A stretch of DNA of 64,000 bases, from the NCBI RefSeq assembly GCF_004359195.1, contig NZ_CP037954.1:2480001-2544000 (forward strand). Direction: 5' to 3'. This document shows positions 42,678-50,861 of the stretch, in pieces. Within the stretch, counting starts at the first letter, position 1; the number at the start of each line of letters is the position of its first letter. The notes below the pieces were generated by a model, which was given only the letters and a program-made list of their open reading frames with translations, searched no databases and had not been told where the DNA came from. The position numbers and the translations under genes were made by a program. This stretch comes from Chryseobacterium salivictor (lineage in GTDB: Bacteria; Bacteroidota; Bacteroidia; Flavobacteriales; Weeksellaceae).

Positions 42678-43160
42678 CTATTTATTCTTCTTTTTCTTTT
42701 TATCGTCTTTTTCTTTTTTCTTTTTCTTCTTTTTCGGAGCGGTAATCTCATTGAGAAATTCACTGAGTTCTGAACTCTCATCTTTCTCCTGTTTAGAGAT
42801 TTCGGTCTCTTTTATTTCGAAAAACCGCTTTAAATCGGAATCCTTTAAAAGCTGCTCTTCACGTAATAATTTTATAAGTTCGGAAGGGGAATTATTAAAA
42901 TAATCTTCCAGGAAAATCTTCAGTAAATACTTTTTATAGTCATCAAAAGGAATCGCCACCGTATATTGAAAAACACGCCCGTGTTTGTGCGTAGTCAGAA
43001 ATTCTTTTTCAACCAATATTTTTAGAAAAGTTGAAATGGTATTGGGGTGCGGTTTTGGTTCAGGATATTGCTCAATAATCTCGCGCATATAAGCCGAATC
43101 AAGCCGCCACAAAACATTCATTAAAATTTCTTCTCCGGGAGTCAAATGACTTATTTTCAT
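42678..43160 (-). CDS. BlaI/MecI-family regulator with lysine-rich tail
   Basis: The 160-residue protein has the winged-helix domain of BlaI/MecI/CopY repressors (LTPGEEILMNVLWRLDSAYMREI, then HPNTISTFLKILVEKEFLTTHKHGR) in residues ~1-80 and a helical dimerisation segment to ~125. The C-terminal tail is almost only Lys, Asp and Glu (last ~20 residues). No BlaR1-like M56 sensor protease is encoded next to it, although the two usually travel together. It may respond to a sensor located elsewhere or work differently. It lies 6 bp after the PAP2 gene. Confidence 0.85.
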   Translation of the reverse strand: MKISHLTPGEEILMNVLWRLDSAYMREIIEQYPEPKPHPNTISTFLKILVEKEFLTTHKHGRVFQYTVAIPFDDYKKYLLKIFLEDYFNNSPSELIKLLREEQLLKDSDLKRFFEIKETEISKQEKDESSELSEFLNEITAPKKKKKKKEKDDKKKKKNK

Positions 43161-43166
43161 AATATA

Positions 43167-43766
43167 TTATTGAAGTTGAATATGTGTATAAAGGTAAATA
43201 AAAGAAACGATACTCGCGATAACCGCGCCACTGAGGACTTCTGCGCGGCTATGTCTTTTTAAAATGATTCTGCTGTATGCAACGGCGGTAGAAATTGCAA
43301 GCCAGACAAATCCATAAAAAGGATTCAAGGTAAACATCAAAGCAGCCACAAATATATTAATAGCAGTGTGCATCGAACTTTTGATGAAATAATTGCTTAC
43401 CTGCATTACGATTAATAATATCAAAAGAAATAACAGAACAAAATCAACTTTTGAGAATTGCCAATAGACAAAGGCTAGATAAGCAATTATGCTTCCTGCA
43501 AGAAAAAAGTAAAGTCCTGTTCTTTGTTTGCGATCCGAGACATCCCTGTCTGTATATTTTTTTGTTTTTACATGATAGAAAATCCAGAATGAAACAGGAA
43601 TAACCATTATTAATAAAATCGGTAAAAAATGAGATAGTGTTTCTTTCATGGAAAAATTCTGAACACTGTATAAAATGAAATAGATGATTAGAGAATTCAT
43701 AGGATTGAAAAAATCCGAGAGATATTTTGAGATTTTTACCAGGACAGATGAAGGAGTTTTTAACAT
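43167..43766 (-). CDS. PAP2-family membrane phosphatase
   Basis: The 199-residue protein has about five to six membrane helices and the PAP2 active-site motifs in reduced form: DRKQR for motif 1, SSMHTAIN for motif 2 (Ser-x-His), and SRIILKRHSRAE for motif 3 with Arg and His, where the final Asp is Glu. Such enzymes dephosphorylate lipid phosphates such as undecaprenyl pyrophosphate or phosphatidic acid at the membrane. It starts the minus-strand unit PAP2-BlaI-DUF4153. Confidence 0.82.
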   Translation of the reverse strand: MLKTPSSVLVKISKYLSDFFNPMNSLIIYFILYSVQNFSMKETLSHFLPILLIMVIPVSFWIFYHVKTKKYTDRDVSDRKQRTGLYFFLAGSIIAYLAFVYWQFSKVDFVLLFLLILLIVMQVSNYFIKSSMHTAINIFVAALMFTLNPFYGFVWLAISTAVAYSRIILKRHSRAEVLSGAVIASIVSFIYLYTHIQLQ

Positions 43767-43858
43767 AAATTGTATTATTCTTTCAAAAGTAATATTTTTT
43801 AATGACTAAAATCAGAACAATGTTTTCTTATGCTACCAATAAAGACAAAGTTTTTTAT

Positions 43859-43866
43859 TATTTTTG
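43859..43866 (+). promoter_or_regulatory. Promoter -7 element for pdhA
   Basis: TATTTTTG followed by C, an exact TAnnTTTG match, 67 nt before the pdhA ATG. Confidence 0.55.
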
Positions 43867-43933
43867 CTGAATATTTCCAACAAACATGAAACCGAGCGGT
43901 TGCATGCTGTTATAAAAAAGCAATAGTTATCAC

Positions 43934-44938
43934 ATGAAAGAATTTTCGAAAGAGGTGTACCTTAAGTGGTACGAAGAAATGACAATGTGGAGAAGGTTTG
44001 AAGACAAATGCCGTTCTCTTTATCTAAAACAAAAAATCAGAGGATTTTTACATTTATATAACGGTCAGGAAGCAATACCAGCTGGTTTTACGCATGCGAT
44101 GGATCTATCCAAAGACAGCATGATTACAGCGTATCGTTGTCACATTCATCCAATGGCGATGGGGGTAGATCCGAAAAGAATTTTGGCAGAACTTTGTGGG
44201 AAAGCTACAGGAACTTCTGGCGGAATGGGTGGATCTATGCACATTTTCAGCAAAGAACACCGTTTTTATGGTGGCCACGGAATTGTAGGCGGACAGATTC
44301 CATTAGGAGCAGGAATTGCTTTTGGCGATAAATACTTTGACAGAAAAGCGGTAAATATCTGTTTCTTCGGAGATGGAGCTGCAAGACAGGGATCTCTTCA
44401 TGAAACCTTCAACATGGCGATGAACTGGAAACTTCCAGTGGTTTTTGTCGTTGAGAATAATGGATATGCAATGGGAACTTCTGTAAAAAGAACTGCCAAT
44501 CACGAAGATATCTATAAATTAGGATTAGGTTACGAAATGCCTTGCCTTGCGGTAGATGCAATGGATCCTGAGAAAGTGGCTGAGGCAGCTTTTGAGGCAA
44601 TCGAAAGAGCAAGAAGAGGAGACGGGCCTACATTCATCGAAGCGAGAACTTATCGTTTCAGAGGACACTCTATGTCTGACGCAGAACCTTACAGAAGCAA
44701 AGAAGAAGTTGCGGAGTATAAAAAAGAAGACCCTATCGAAATCGTTAAGAAAAGAATCTTAGATAATAACTGGGCTACTGAAGACGAACTGATGGCGATG
44801 GATGATAAATCCAAAGATTTCGTTGAAGAATGTGTCGACTTTATGGAAAATTCTCCTTATCCGGATTTGGATAAAGTTTACGATTACGTTTATGCGCAGG
44901 AAGATTATCCTTTCATCAATAAATTAGAAAATAACTAA
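43934..44938 (+). CDS. pdhA: Pyruvate dehydrogenase E1 component, alpha subunit
   Basis: The 334-residue subunit of the heterotetrameric E1 binds thiamine diphosphate and decarboxylates pyruvate. Visible features are GGMGGSMHIFSKEHRF, the ThDP-binding motif GDGAARQGSLHETFNMA ending in NNGYAMGT, and the phosphorylation-loop-like YRFRGHSMSDAEPYR. The E1 beta gene is absent here; E2 follows directly, so the beta subunit is encoded elsewhere, as is common in flavobacteria. A hairpin (44952-44981) lies between pdhA and the E2 gene. Confidence 0.95.
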   Translation: MKEFSKEVYLKWYEEMTMWRRFEDKCRSLYLKQKIRGFLHLYNGQEAIPAGFTHAMDLSKDSMITAYRCHIHPMAMGVDPKRILAELCGKATGTSGGMGGSMHIFSKEHRFYGGHGIVGGQIPLGAGIAFGDKYFDRKAVNICFFGDGAARQGSLHETFNMAMNWKLPVVFVVENNGYAMGTSVKRTANHEDIYKLGLGYEMPCLAVDAMDPEKVAEAAFEAIERARRGDGPTFIEARTYRFRGHSMSDAEPYRSKEEVAEYKKEDPIEIVKKRILDNNWATEDELMAMDDKSKDFVEECVDFMENSPYPDLDKVYDYVYAQEDYPFINKLENN

Positions 44939-44951
44939 AAATAATTCATTT

Positions 44952-44981
44952 GAAATCTGATTTTTATTAAAGTCAGATTTC
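44952..44981 (+). promoter_or_regulatory. Hairpin between pdhA and the E2 gene
   Basis: GAAATCTGA (44952-44960) pairs with TCAGATTTC (44973-44981) over a 12-nt loop. No T-run follows, so it is not a normal terminator. It may set the ratio of E1-alpha to E2 by partial attenuation or mRNA processing. Confidence 0.45.
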
Positions 44982-45010
44982 ATCTATTGAATCTAAAATA
45001 ACAGAATATT

Positions 45011-46633
45011 ATGGCAGAAGTGATTACAATGCCCCGTCTTTCAGATACGATGACGGACGGTAAAGTGGCGAAATGGCACAAGAAAGTAGGAGATGCAGTA
45101 AAAGAAGGTGATATCTTGGCCGAAATCGAAACTGACAAAGCCGTACAGGATTTCGAATCAGAAGTGAATGGGACATTATTATTTATCGGTACAGAAGAAG
45201 GTGGCTCATCACCTGTTGATTCCGTATTGGCTATTATAGGAAATCCAGGTGAAGATACTTCTGCGTTAACTGGCGGAAAAACCGAGACCGCAGTTCCAGA
45301 AAAAACGGAAGCAAAGAAAACAGACGAACAACCATCCACAGAAACGCAGTCTACAGGCACCAAAGAAATTCCTGCCGGTGTTGAAGTAATCACAATGCCA
45401 AGGCTTTCTGATACAATGACGGAAGGAAAAGTGGCAAAATGGCATTTCAAAGTGGGCGATACTGTAAAAGAAGGTGATGTTTTAGCAGAAATTGAAACCG
45501 ATAAAGCCGTTCAGGATTTCGAATCAGAAGTGAATGGAACTTTACTTTACACCAGCGTTGGCGAAGGTGAAGCAAGTCCGGTTGATACTGTTTTAGCGAT
45601 TATCGGACCTGCAGGAACAGATGTTTCCGGTTTAACTTCCGGTGGCGCAAAAAAAGCAGACTCAAAACCTGCCGCTGAAAAAACTTCAGAAAATGCTTCC
45701 GTTTCAGAAAATACATCCGCACAAACCGTTGCAAATTCTTCTACCGAAAGACTGGCCATTTCTCCTTTAGCTAAAAAAATGGCTGAAGACAAAGGAATTG
45801 ATGTTCATTCTTTGAAAGGAACAGGTGAAAACGGTAGAATTGTAAAAAAAGATATTGAGAATTATCAGCCTAGTGCAACATCAGCTAAACAGGAAGTTTC
45901 AGCTTCGGCAGCAGTGGCTGCTCCGGCGCAGGTTGCTATGAATTTCGTTCAGGGTGAAGATTCTGAAACTCCAAATTCGCAGGTTAGAAACATTATTGCA
46001 AAACGTCTTTCTGAGAGTAAATTTACGGCGCCTCATTATTATCTGATTGTTGAAATTAATATGGATAAAGCGATTGAAGCCAGAAAAGAAATCAATTCTT
46101 TACCGGATACCAAGATTTCATTTAATGATATGGTAATCAAAGCGACAGCGATGGCTTTAAGAAAACATCCTCAAGTGAATTCTACCTGGAAAGAAGATAA
46201 AATCATTCATCACGGAAATATCAACGTAGGTGTTGCTGTGGCAATTCCTGATGGATTAGTGGTTCCTGTGCTGAAAAATGCAGATCAGATGAATTACAAT
46301 CAAATTTCTGCCGGCGTAAAAGATATGGCAGGAAGAGCGAAATCTAAAGGTTTGAAAGCCAATGAAATGGAAGGTTCTACTTTCTCCGTTTCTAATTTGG
46401 GAATGTTTGGTATCGAAACTTTTACCTCGATTATCAACCAACCGAATTCCGCAATTCTTTCTGTAGGAGCGATTGTTGAAAAACCAGTTGTGAAAAACGG
46501 TCAAATCGTGGTAGGAAATACCATGAAACTTTCTTTGGCATGTGACCATAGAGTAGTTGACGGTGCCACAGGAGCACAGTTTTTACAGACGTTGAGAACG
46601 TATTTGGAACAGCCTTTATCCTTACTTCTCTAA
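45011..46633 (+). CDS. pdhC: Pyruvate dehydrogenase E2 (dihydrolipoamide acetyltransferase) with two lipoyl domains
   Basis: The 540-residue core of the pyruvate dehydrogenase complex has two lipoyl domains, each with EIETDKAVQDFES and the lipoylated Lys at residues 43 and 165. A Pro/Ala/Ser-rich linker and the peripheral-subunit-binding domain follow (ISPLAKKMAEDKGIDVHSLKG, ~255-290). The C-terminal catalytic domain ends in DHRVVDGATGAQF, whose His and Asp are catalytic. It transfers the acetyl group to CoA in the cytosol. The two lipoyl domains are nearly identical, which fits a recent internal duplication or gene conversion. Confidence 0.95.
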   Translation: MAEVITMPRLSDTMTDGKVAKWHKKVGDAVKEGDILAEIETDKAVQDFESEVNGTLLFIGTEEGGSSPVDSVLAIIGNPGEDTSALTGGKTETAVPEKTEAKKTDEQPSTETQSTGTKEIPAGVEVITMPRLSDTMTEGKVAKWHFKVGDTVKEGDVLAEIETDKAVQDFESEVNGTLLYTSVGEGEASPVDTVLAIIGPAGTDVSGLTSGGAKKADSKPAAEKTSENASVSENTSAQTVANSSTERLAISPLAKKMAEDKGIDVHSLKGTGENGRIVKKDIENYQPSATSAKQEVSASAAVAAPAQVAMNFVQGEDSETPNSQVRNIIAKRLSESKFTAPHYYLIVEINMDKAIEARKEINSLPDTKISFNDMVIKATAMALRKHPQVNSTWKEDKIIHHGNINVGVAVAIPDGLVVPVLKNADQMNYNQISAGVKDMAGRAKSKGLKANEMEGSTFSVSNLGMFGIETFTSIINQPNSAILSVGAIVEKPVVKNGQIVVGNTMKLSLACDHRVVDGATGAQFLQTLRTYLEQPLSLLL

Positions 46634-46659
46634 GGCAAAATTGACTCTATTTTAATATA

Positions 46660-46692
46660 AACCTTTCATCATTTATGTTGAAAGGTTTTTTA
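46660..46692 (+). terminator. Terminator after the pdhA-pdhC unit
   Basis: AACCTTTCA pairs with TGAAAGGTT across a 10-nt loop and runs into TTTTTT. Confidence 0.8.
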
Positions 46693-46711
46693 ATTCTAAA
46701 ACTGCGGGAAA

Positions 46712-46745
46712 TTTGCAATAAATTAAAGCAAATTCACTATTTTTG
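46712..46745 (+). promoter_or_regulatory. Promoter directly before the LolD-like gene
   Basis: TTTG (46712-46715), a 22-bp spacer, and TATTTTTG (46738-46745). Only 5 nt separate the -7 box from the ATG at 46751, so the transcript would be leaderless or nearly so. Confidence 0.55.
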
Positions 46746-46750
46746 AAACC

Positions 46751-47419
46751 ATGATTAAAGCGCGTAATATTCATAAGTCCTACGGTGATTTAGAAGTGTT
46801 GAAAGGAGTTGATGTTCACATTTTAGAAGGCGAAGTTGTTTCCATTGTCGGCGAATCCGGTGCCGGAAAATCAACGTTACTACAGATTTTGGGAACCCTT
46901 GATAAACCCACTAATATTAAACATTTTGACACCCAAATCGAACTGGCAGGACAGTCTTTCATTAATATGAGTGACCGGCAACTGTCGAAATTCAGAAATG
47001 AAAATATTGGGTTCGTCTTTCAGTTTCATCAGCTTTTACCTGAGTTTTCAGCCTTGGAAAATGTTTTGTTACCAACGAAAATAGCCGGTAAAAACGAGAA
47101 GGAATCGATAGATAAGGCCTATTCCCTTTTTGAAGATTTGAATATTGCCCACAGAATTCACCATAAACCGAATCAAATGTCGGGTGGCGAAGCGCAGAGA
47201 ACGGCGGTAGCAAGAGCGTTGATAAATTCTCCTAAGATTATTTTCGCTGATGAACCAACCGGAAATTTAGACTCTAAAAATGCTGACGATTTACATCAGC
47301 TATTCTTCGATTTACGGGACAAGTATAATCAAACCTTTGTAATTGTAACCCATAACATACATCTTGCAGATACAACCGACCGCAAATTGGTAATGAAAGA
47401 CGGACAGATTATTTATTAA
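46751..47419 (+). CDS. LolD/MacB-type ABC transporter ATPase
   Basis: The 222-residue ABC ATPase has Walker A GESGAGKST, the Q-loop in FVFQFHQLLPEF, the signature MSGGEAQRTAVARAL, Walker B IIFADEPTGNLDS and the switch His in IVTHN. LPEFSALENVLLP and PTGNLDS are typical for LolD-like lipoprotein-release and MacB-like exporters. No membrane partner lies adjacent, so the permease must be encoded elsewhere. It is followed by radC after 74 bp. Confidence 0.9.
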   Translation: MIKARNIHKSYGDLEVLKGVDVHILEGEVVSIVGESGAGKSTLLQILGTLDKPTNIKHFDTQIELAGQSFINMSDRQLSKFRNENIGFVFQFHQLLPEFSALENVLLPTKIAGKNEKESIDKAYSLFEDLNIAHRIHHKPNQMSGGEAQRTAVARALINSPKIIFADEPTGNLDSKNADDLHQLFFDLRDKYNQTFVIVTHNIHLADTTDRKLVMKDGQIIY

Positions 47420-47493
47420 GATCTTTTTGTAAGAAAATCGCAATCGGTTTATTTTGCTTAAATTTAAAAGTTAATTCTGAAAATCCTTTTGAA

Positions 47494-48171
47494 ATGTCTA
47501 TTAAATTTCTTGCAGAAGACGACCGGCCGAGAGAGAAGTTTTTACTAAAAGGTAAAAATGCACTTTCGGATGCAGAGTTGTTGGCCATCATTATGGGAAG
47601 CGGAAACAGAGAAGATTCGGCCGTAGAATTGGGAAGAAAAATTTTAAGTTCGGTGGGGAATAACTGGCATAATTTGTCACTTTTACAAATTTCTGATTTA
47701 ATGAAATTTAAAGGAATAGGAGAAGCCAAAGCCATTTCAATCGCCACTGCGCTGGAAATTGGCAGAAGAAGAGCCGCGCAGGAGGTTCCTGAAAAAATGC
47801 AAATCAGCAGTAGCAGCGAAAGTTATAAAGTCTTACTTCCGTATTTGTCAGATCTGCATACAGAAGAATTTTGGGCAATTTATCTAAATCAGAATAACAG
47901 AATTGTAGGCAAAGGTAGATTGTCTTCCGGAGGAATTAATCAGTCGGTAGTCGATATCAGAATTCTTTTTAAAACAGCTTTTGAACATCTTGCCACCGGA
48001 ATTGTTATCGCTCATAACCATCCATCGGGGAATCTGAAACCCAGTTCAGAAGATTTACGAATTACCAAACAAATCGCAGAAGCAGGCAAAATATTAAATA
48101 TCCAGTTGCTGGATCATTTGATTATTGCGCAAAACTCTTATTTAAGTTTTGCAGACGAAAATTTATTATGA
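47494..48171 (+). CDS. radC: RadC-family JAMM-domain protein
   Basis: The 225-residue protein has the N-terminal helix-hairpin-helix region (SDAELLAIIMGSG and MKFKGIGEAKAISIATALEI) and the C-terminal JAMM/MPN metal-binding motif in IVIAHNHPSGNLKPSSEDLRITK (His-x-His, later Asp). RadC proteins are metal-dependent and were once thought to act in DNA repair, but their real function is unclear. The stop codon overlaps the ATG of the FemAB/GNAT-like gene in an ATGA arrangement, so translation is probably coupled to the three-gene cassette downstream. Confidence 0.92.
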   Translation: MSIKFLAEDDRPREKFLLKGKNALSDAELLAIIMGSGNREDSAVELGRKILSSVGNNWHNLSLLQISDLMKFKGIGEAKAISIATALEIGRRRAAQEVPEKMQISSSSESYKVLLPYLSDLHTEEFWAIYLNQNNRIVGKGRLSSGGINQSVVDIRILFKTAFEHLATGIVIAHNHPSGNLKPSSEDLRITKQIAEAGKILNIQLLDHLIIAQNSYLSFADENLL

Positions 48172-49049
48172 TTAAAAAGATAAGATACGGTGATATTGAT
48201 TTTGAGAAATACAATGAGTGTATAGAGAGCTCAATTCAAAAAAATTTTTACGCTAATAAGTTTATTATGGACCATCTTTGTGCAGAATGGGAAATCCTGG
48301 TTTATGGCAATTATGATTATTTGATGCCCATTCCTATCAAAAAAAAAATGGGGATTCCTGTCGTTGTAGCCCCTATTTTTTGCCAACAGATCGGGATATT
48401 CAGTAAAGCGGAAAATCAGTCTATTAATGATTTATTTCTTACCTATCTTAAAAATAATTATTTGGTAAGCTACTATCCCTTTAATTATTACAATTTATTT
48501 GGGAAAGCAACTGTTTCAAAAAAAAATTATATTATTGAGAAACAGGATTATGAATTGCTCAGAAAAAGCTATTCGAAAGGTCGGAAAGCAATTCTCGCAA
48601 AATCAGCAGAAGGTTTAGTTTGTGAAAAAGTGGGATATAATAATGATATACACAATTTTTTATTAACTCACTTTAAGGGTTTAGACAAAACTTCTGATGT
48701 TATCAATTTCCTCGATTTTATTAAATTTCTGAATGATCTTAGTAAGCTACGTGTTTATGCTTACTTTAGCGAAAATAAAATAATATCGGTGGCTGTGTTA
48801 ACAGATGAGAATCACGAATTGATTTTGCTTGCTCTTGTTAATGATCCAAATTATCAATATCTCAATGGGGCCAGCTATTTAATTGATGACATTATCCAGC
48901 ACAATATTAGGTTGAAAAAAATCGATTTTATGGGCGGAAATGTTAGAGGAATCGAAGTGTTTTTTAAAAGCTTTGGTGCTCAACTTGAGCCGTTTGCAGT
49001 CATAGAAAATACAAAGTGGGCTATGTTAAAAAAATGGATAAAGAAGTAA
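48168..49049 (+). CDS. FemAB/GNAT-fold acyltransferase-like protein
   Basis: The 293-residue protein has the look of an acyl-CoA N-acyltransferase fold. Weak hints are KNFYANKFIMDHL near the start, RKSYSKGRKAILAKS mid-protein as in FemAB-like enzymes, and the C-terminal core with YFSENKIISVAVL, ALVNDPNYQYLNGASYLIDDII and KIDFMGGNVRGIEVFFKSFGA. The last segments resemble GNAT motif A and the FemAB C-terminal region. The substrate is unknown. The start codon overlaps the radC stop by 4 bp. The neighbours (deacetylase, methyltransferase) suggest modification of surface glycans. Confidence 0.55.
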   Translation: MIKKIRYGDIDFEKYNECIESSIQKNFYANKFIMDHLCAEWEILVYGNYDYLMPIPIKKKMGIPVVVAPIFCQQIGIFSKAENQSINDLFLTYLKNNYLVSYYPFNYYNLFGKATVSKKNYIIEKQDYELLRKSYSKGRKAILAKSAEGLVCEKVGYNNDIHNFLLTHFKGLDKTSDVINFLDFIKFLNDLSKLRVYAYFSENKIISVAVLTDENHELILLALVNDPNYQYLNGASYLIDDIIQHNIRLKKIDFMGGNVRGIEVFFKSFGAQLEPFAVIENTKWAMLKKWIKK

Positions 49050-49051
49050 GA

Positions 49052-50017
49052 ATGAAATTTCGCAACAGAATGAAGAAAGCTGCCAAGTTTTTGCCTATGG
49101 AAACGTGCTTTAAAATGTCTCCACATAAAATGATTCTTCCTTATTATCATACAGTAACAGACTCCCCAAAACCGCATTATAGTAATTTAGGCTACTTTAG
49201 AGATAAGAATGACTTTATCCGGGATCTGGATTTTTTTCAAAATAATTTTCAAAGCGTTGGTATCGAAAATCTCGATTTTAGTAGAAAAACGTTTCATCTA
49301 TCTTTTGACGACGGGCTCGCAGAAAATTATTCGATTGTCGCTCAATTACTTTATGAACAAAAAGTTCATGCTACATTTTTTGTAAACTCAAATTTTATAG
49401 ACAACAAAGAAATGTTTATCAGGCACAAAGTAAGTTTGATTATGAGCGAGGCCAAAAAATCACCCTCCTGCAGGACTTTACTATCCGGGTATTTAAAAAC
49501 GGAAGAAAAAAACATTGATAGTGTGTTGTTAATGGAAAACAACGAAAATACGGTCAATAAATTAGGCAGTTTACTTCTTTTGAATTTTGAAGATTATTTA
49601 AAGGCCCAAAAACCATATCTAACGACGCATAATTTGAAAGAAATGGCAAAAATGGGATTTACTATCGGTAATCACAGCACAAGACATTTTCGTTTTAGCT
49701 CCCTTAAATTTGCAGAGCAAAAAAAAGATATTTTTGAGGCGAATTCTTTTTTAAAAGAGTTGAATATTGAATATTTATATTTTTGTTTTCCATACGGTGA
49801 TGATTTAGTGCCTAATGAATTATTTGATTGGATGTATTTGGAAGCTGATATTTTGAAATCTTTTGGCACTTCTGGTCTCAAAAGAGATGGTCATAAAAAT
49901 CATTATCACAGAATCTTAATGGAAGACCAAAAATGGAAAGCTGAAGAAATTATAAAATTTGAATATTTGTATTATTTCATGAAAAGATTTTTTAATAAAA
50001 ATAAAACCAGAAGATGA
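49052..50017 (+). CDS. Polysaccharide deacetylase (NodB-like)
   Basis: The 321-residue protein has the NodB-homology domain: motif 1 LSFDDG (residues ~85-90), motif 2 GNHSTRHFRF with His-Ser-x-x-His, and motif 3 FPYGDD. I chose the ATG at 49052, three bases after the upstream stop; in-frame starts at 49034 (ATG) and 49016 (GTG) would overlap the preceding gene. The usual role is removal of N-acetyl groups from a sugar polymer. I see no signal peptide, so a cytosolic step in glycan assembly is more likely than cell-wall remodelling. Confidence 0.83.
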   Translation: MKFRNRMKKAAKFLPMETCFKMSPHKMILPYYHTVTDSPKPHYSNLGYFRDKNDFIRDLDFFQNNFQSVGIENLDFSRKTFHLSFDDGLAENYSIVAQLLYEQKVHATFFVNSNFIDNKEMFIRHKVSLIMSEAKKSPSCRTLLSGYLKTEEKNIDSVLLMENNENTVNKLGSLLLLNFEDYLKAQKPYLTTHNLKEMAKMGFTIGNHSTRHFRFSSLKFAEQKKDIFEANSFLKELNIEYLYFCFPYGDDLVPNELFDWMYLEADILKSFGTSGLKRDGHKNHYHRILMEDQKWKAEEIIKFEYLYYFMKRFFNKNKTRR

Positions 50018-50778
50018 TTAAGTATTTTTATCAAGCCATAATCCCCGAAAAATGGCGTAATATCGTGCACATCAATCTTCGTAAAATAAAATCTTTTTAT
50101 TTAAAAGGCGATGCTTTTTACTGCCCATGTTGTGGTAAAAGTTCATCTATGTTTTTATCTAAAGGCAATGGAATTGATAGTAGAAAAAATGCAGTTTGTC
50201 CCCGATGCGGATCTTTGGAACGTTCTAGGTTGCTCTATTTATATCTTAAAAGGGAAACTGAAATTTTTCACGGAATTTCCTCAATTCTTCATTTTGCTCC
50301 GGAAGCCGCTTTAAAAAAACTGCTAAAATCAAATCCCAATTATATTGATGTGGATATTAATCCAAATCTCGCTACTTATCAAATGGATATTACCAATCTA
50401 AAATACCCAGACGATAAATTTGATTACATTATTTGTTCTCATGTTTTAGGTCATATTCCTGATGAAAATCTTGCTTTGAGTGAACTTTACAGAGTACTGA
50501 AACCTGGTGGTAGTCTATTTTTACTTTCATTAATGGATCTTTCGTCTCCGAAAACTCTTGAAAATAAAAAATTTGATACGCCCGAAAAAAAACTTAATGC
50601 TTACGGGGAAAAAGATTTGGAACGACTTTATGGGAGGGATTTTATTGAAAGAATAAGGAGAAAAAATATACATGTTGAAGAAATTGATTATCGAAGAAAT
50701 TTCAGTAAAAATGACAGAAAAAAAATGTCGCTGGGAAATGGTCAACGAGAGATTATTTACAAGATAAGTAAGAATTAA
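50014..50778 (+). CDS. Zinc-ribbon class I SAM-dependent methyltransferase
   Basis: The 254-residue protein has an N-terminal zinc-ribbon pair (FYCPCCGKSS and AVCPRCGSLERSR, CxxC twice) followed by a methyltransferase domain. Motif I is the degenerate SILHFAPE of this family, followed by the core PDDKFDYIICSHVLGHIPDENLALSELYRVLKPGG. The family is usually found in polysaccharide biosynthesis loci. The ATG overlaps the deacetylase stop by 4 bp (ATGA). It is the last gene of the radC-linked series. Confidence 0.85.
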   Translation: MIKYFYQAIIPEKWRNIVHINLRKIKSFYLKGDAFYCPCCGKSSSMFLSKGNGIDSRKNAVCPRCGSLERSRLLYLYLKRETEIFHGISSILHFAPEAALKKLLKSNPNYIDVDINPNLATYQMDITNLKYPDDKFDYIICSHVLGHIPDENLALSELYRVLKPGGSLFLLSLMDLSSPKTLENKKFDTPEKKLNAYGEKDLERLYGRDFIERIRRKNIHVEEIDYRRNFSKNDRKKMSLGNGQREIIYKISKN

Positions 50779-50830
50779 TTTCCCTGTGATTGAGTTAGAA
50801 TTTATTAGTATTTATAAGTGGAAATTTCCG

Positions 50831-50838
50831 TAAATTTG
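50831..50838 (+). promoter_or_regulatory. Promoter -7 element before the membrane-anchored unknown
   Basis: TAAATTTG followed by C, an exact TAnnTTTG match, 23 nt before the ATG at 50862. Confidence 0.6.
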
Positions 50839-50861
50839 CAAACTTAAATATCCTCACGCAG

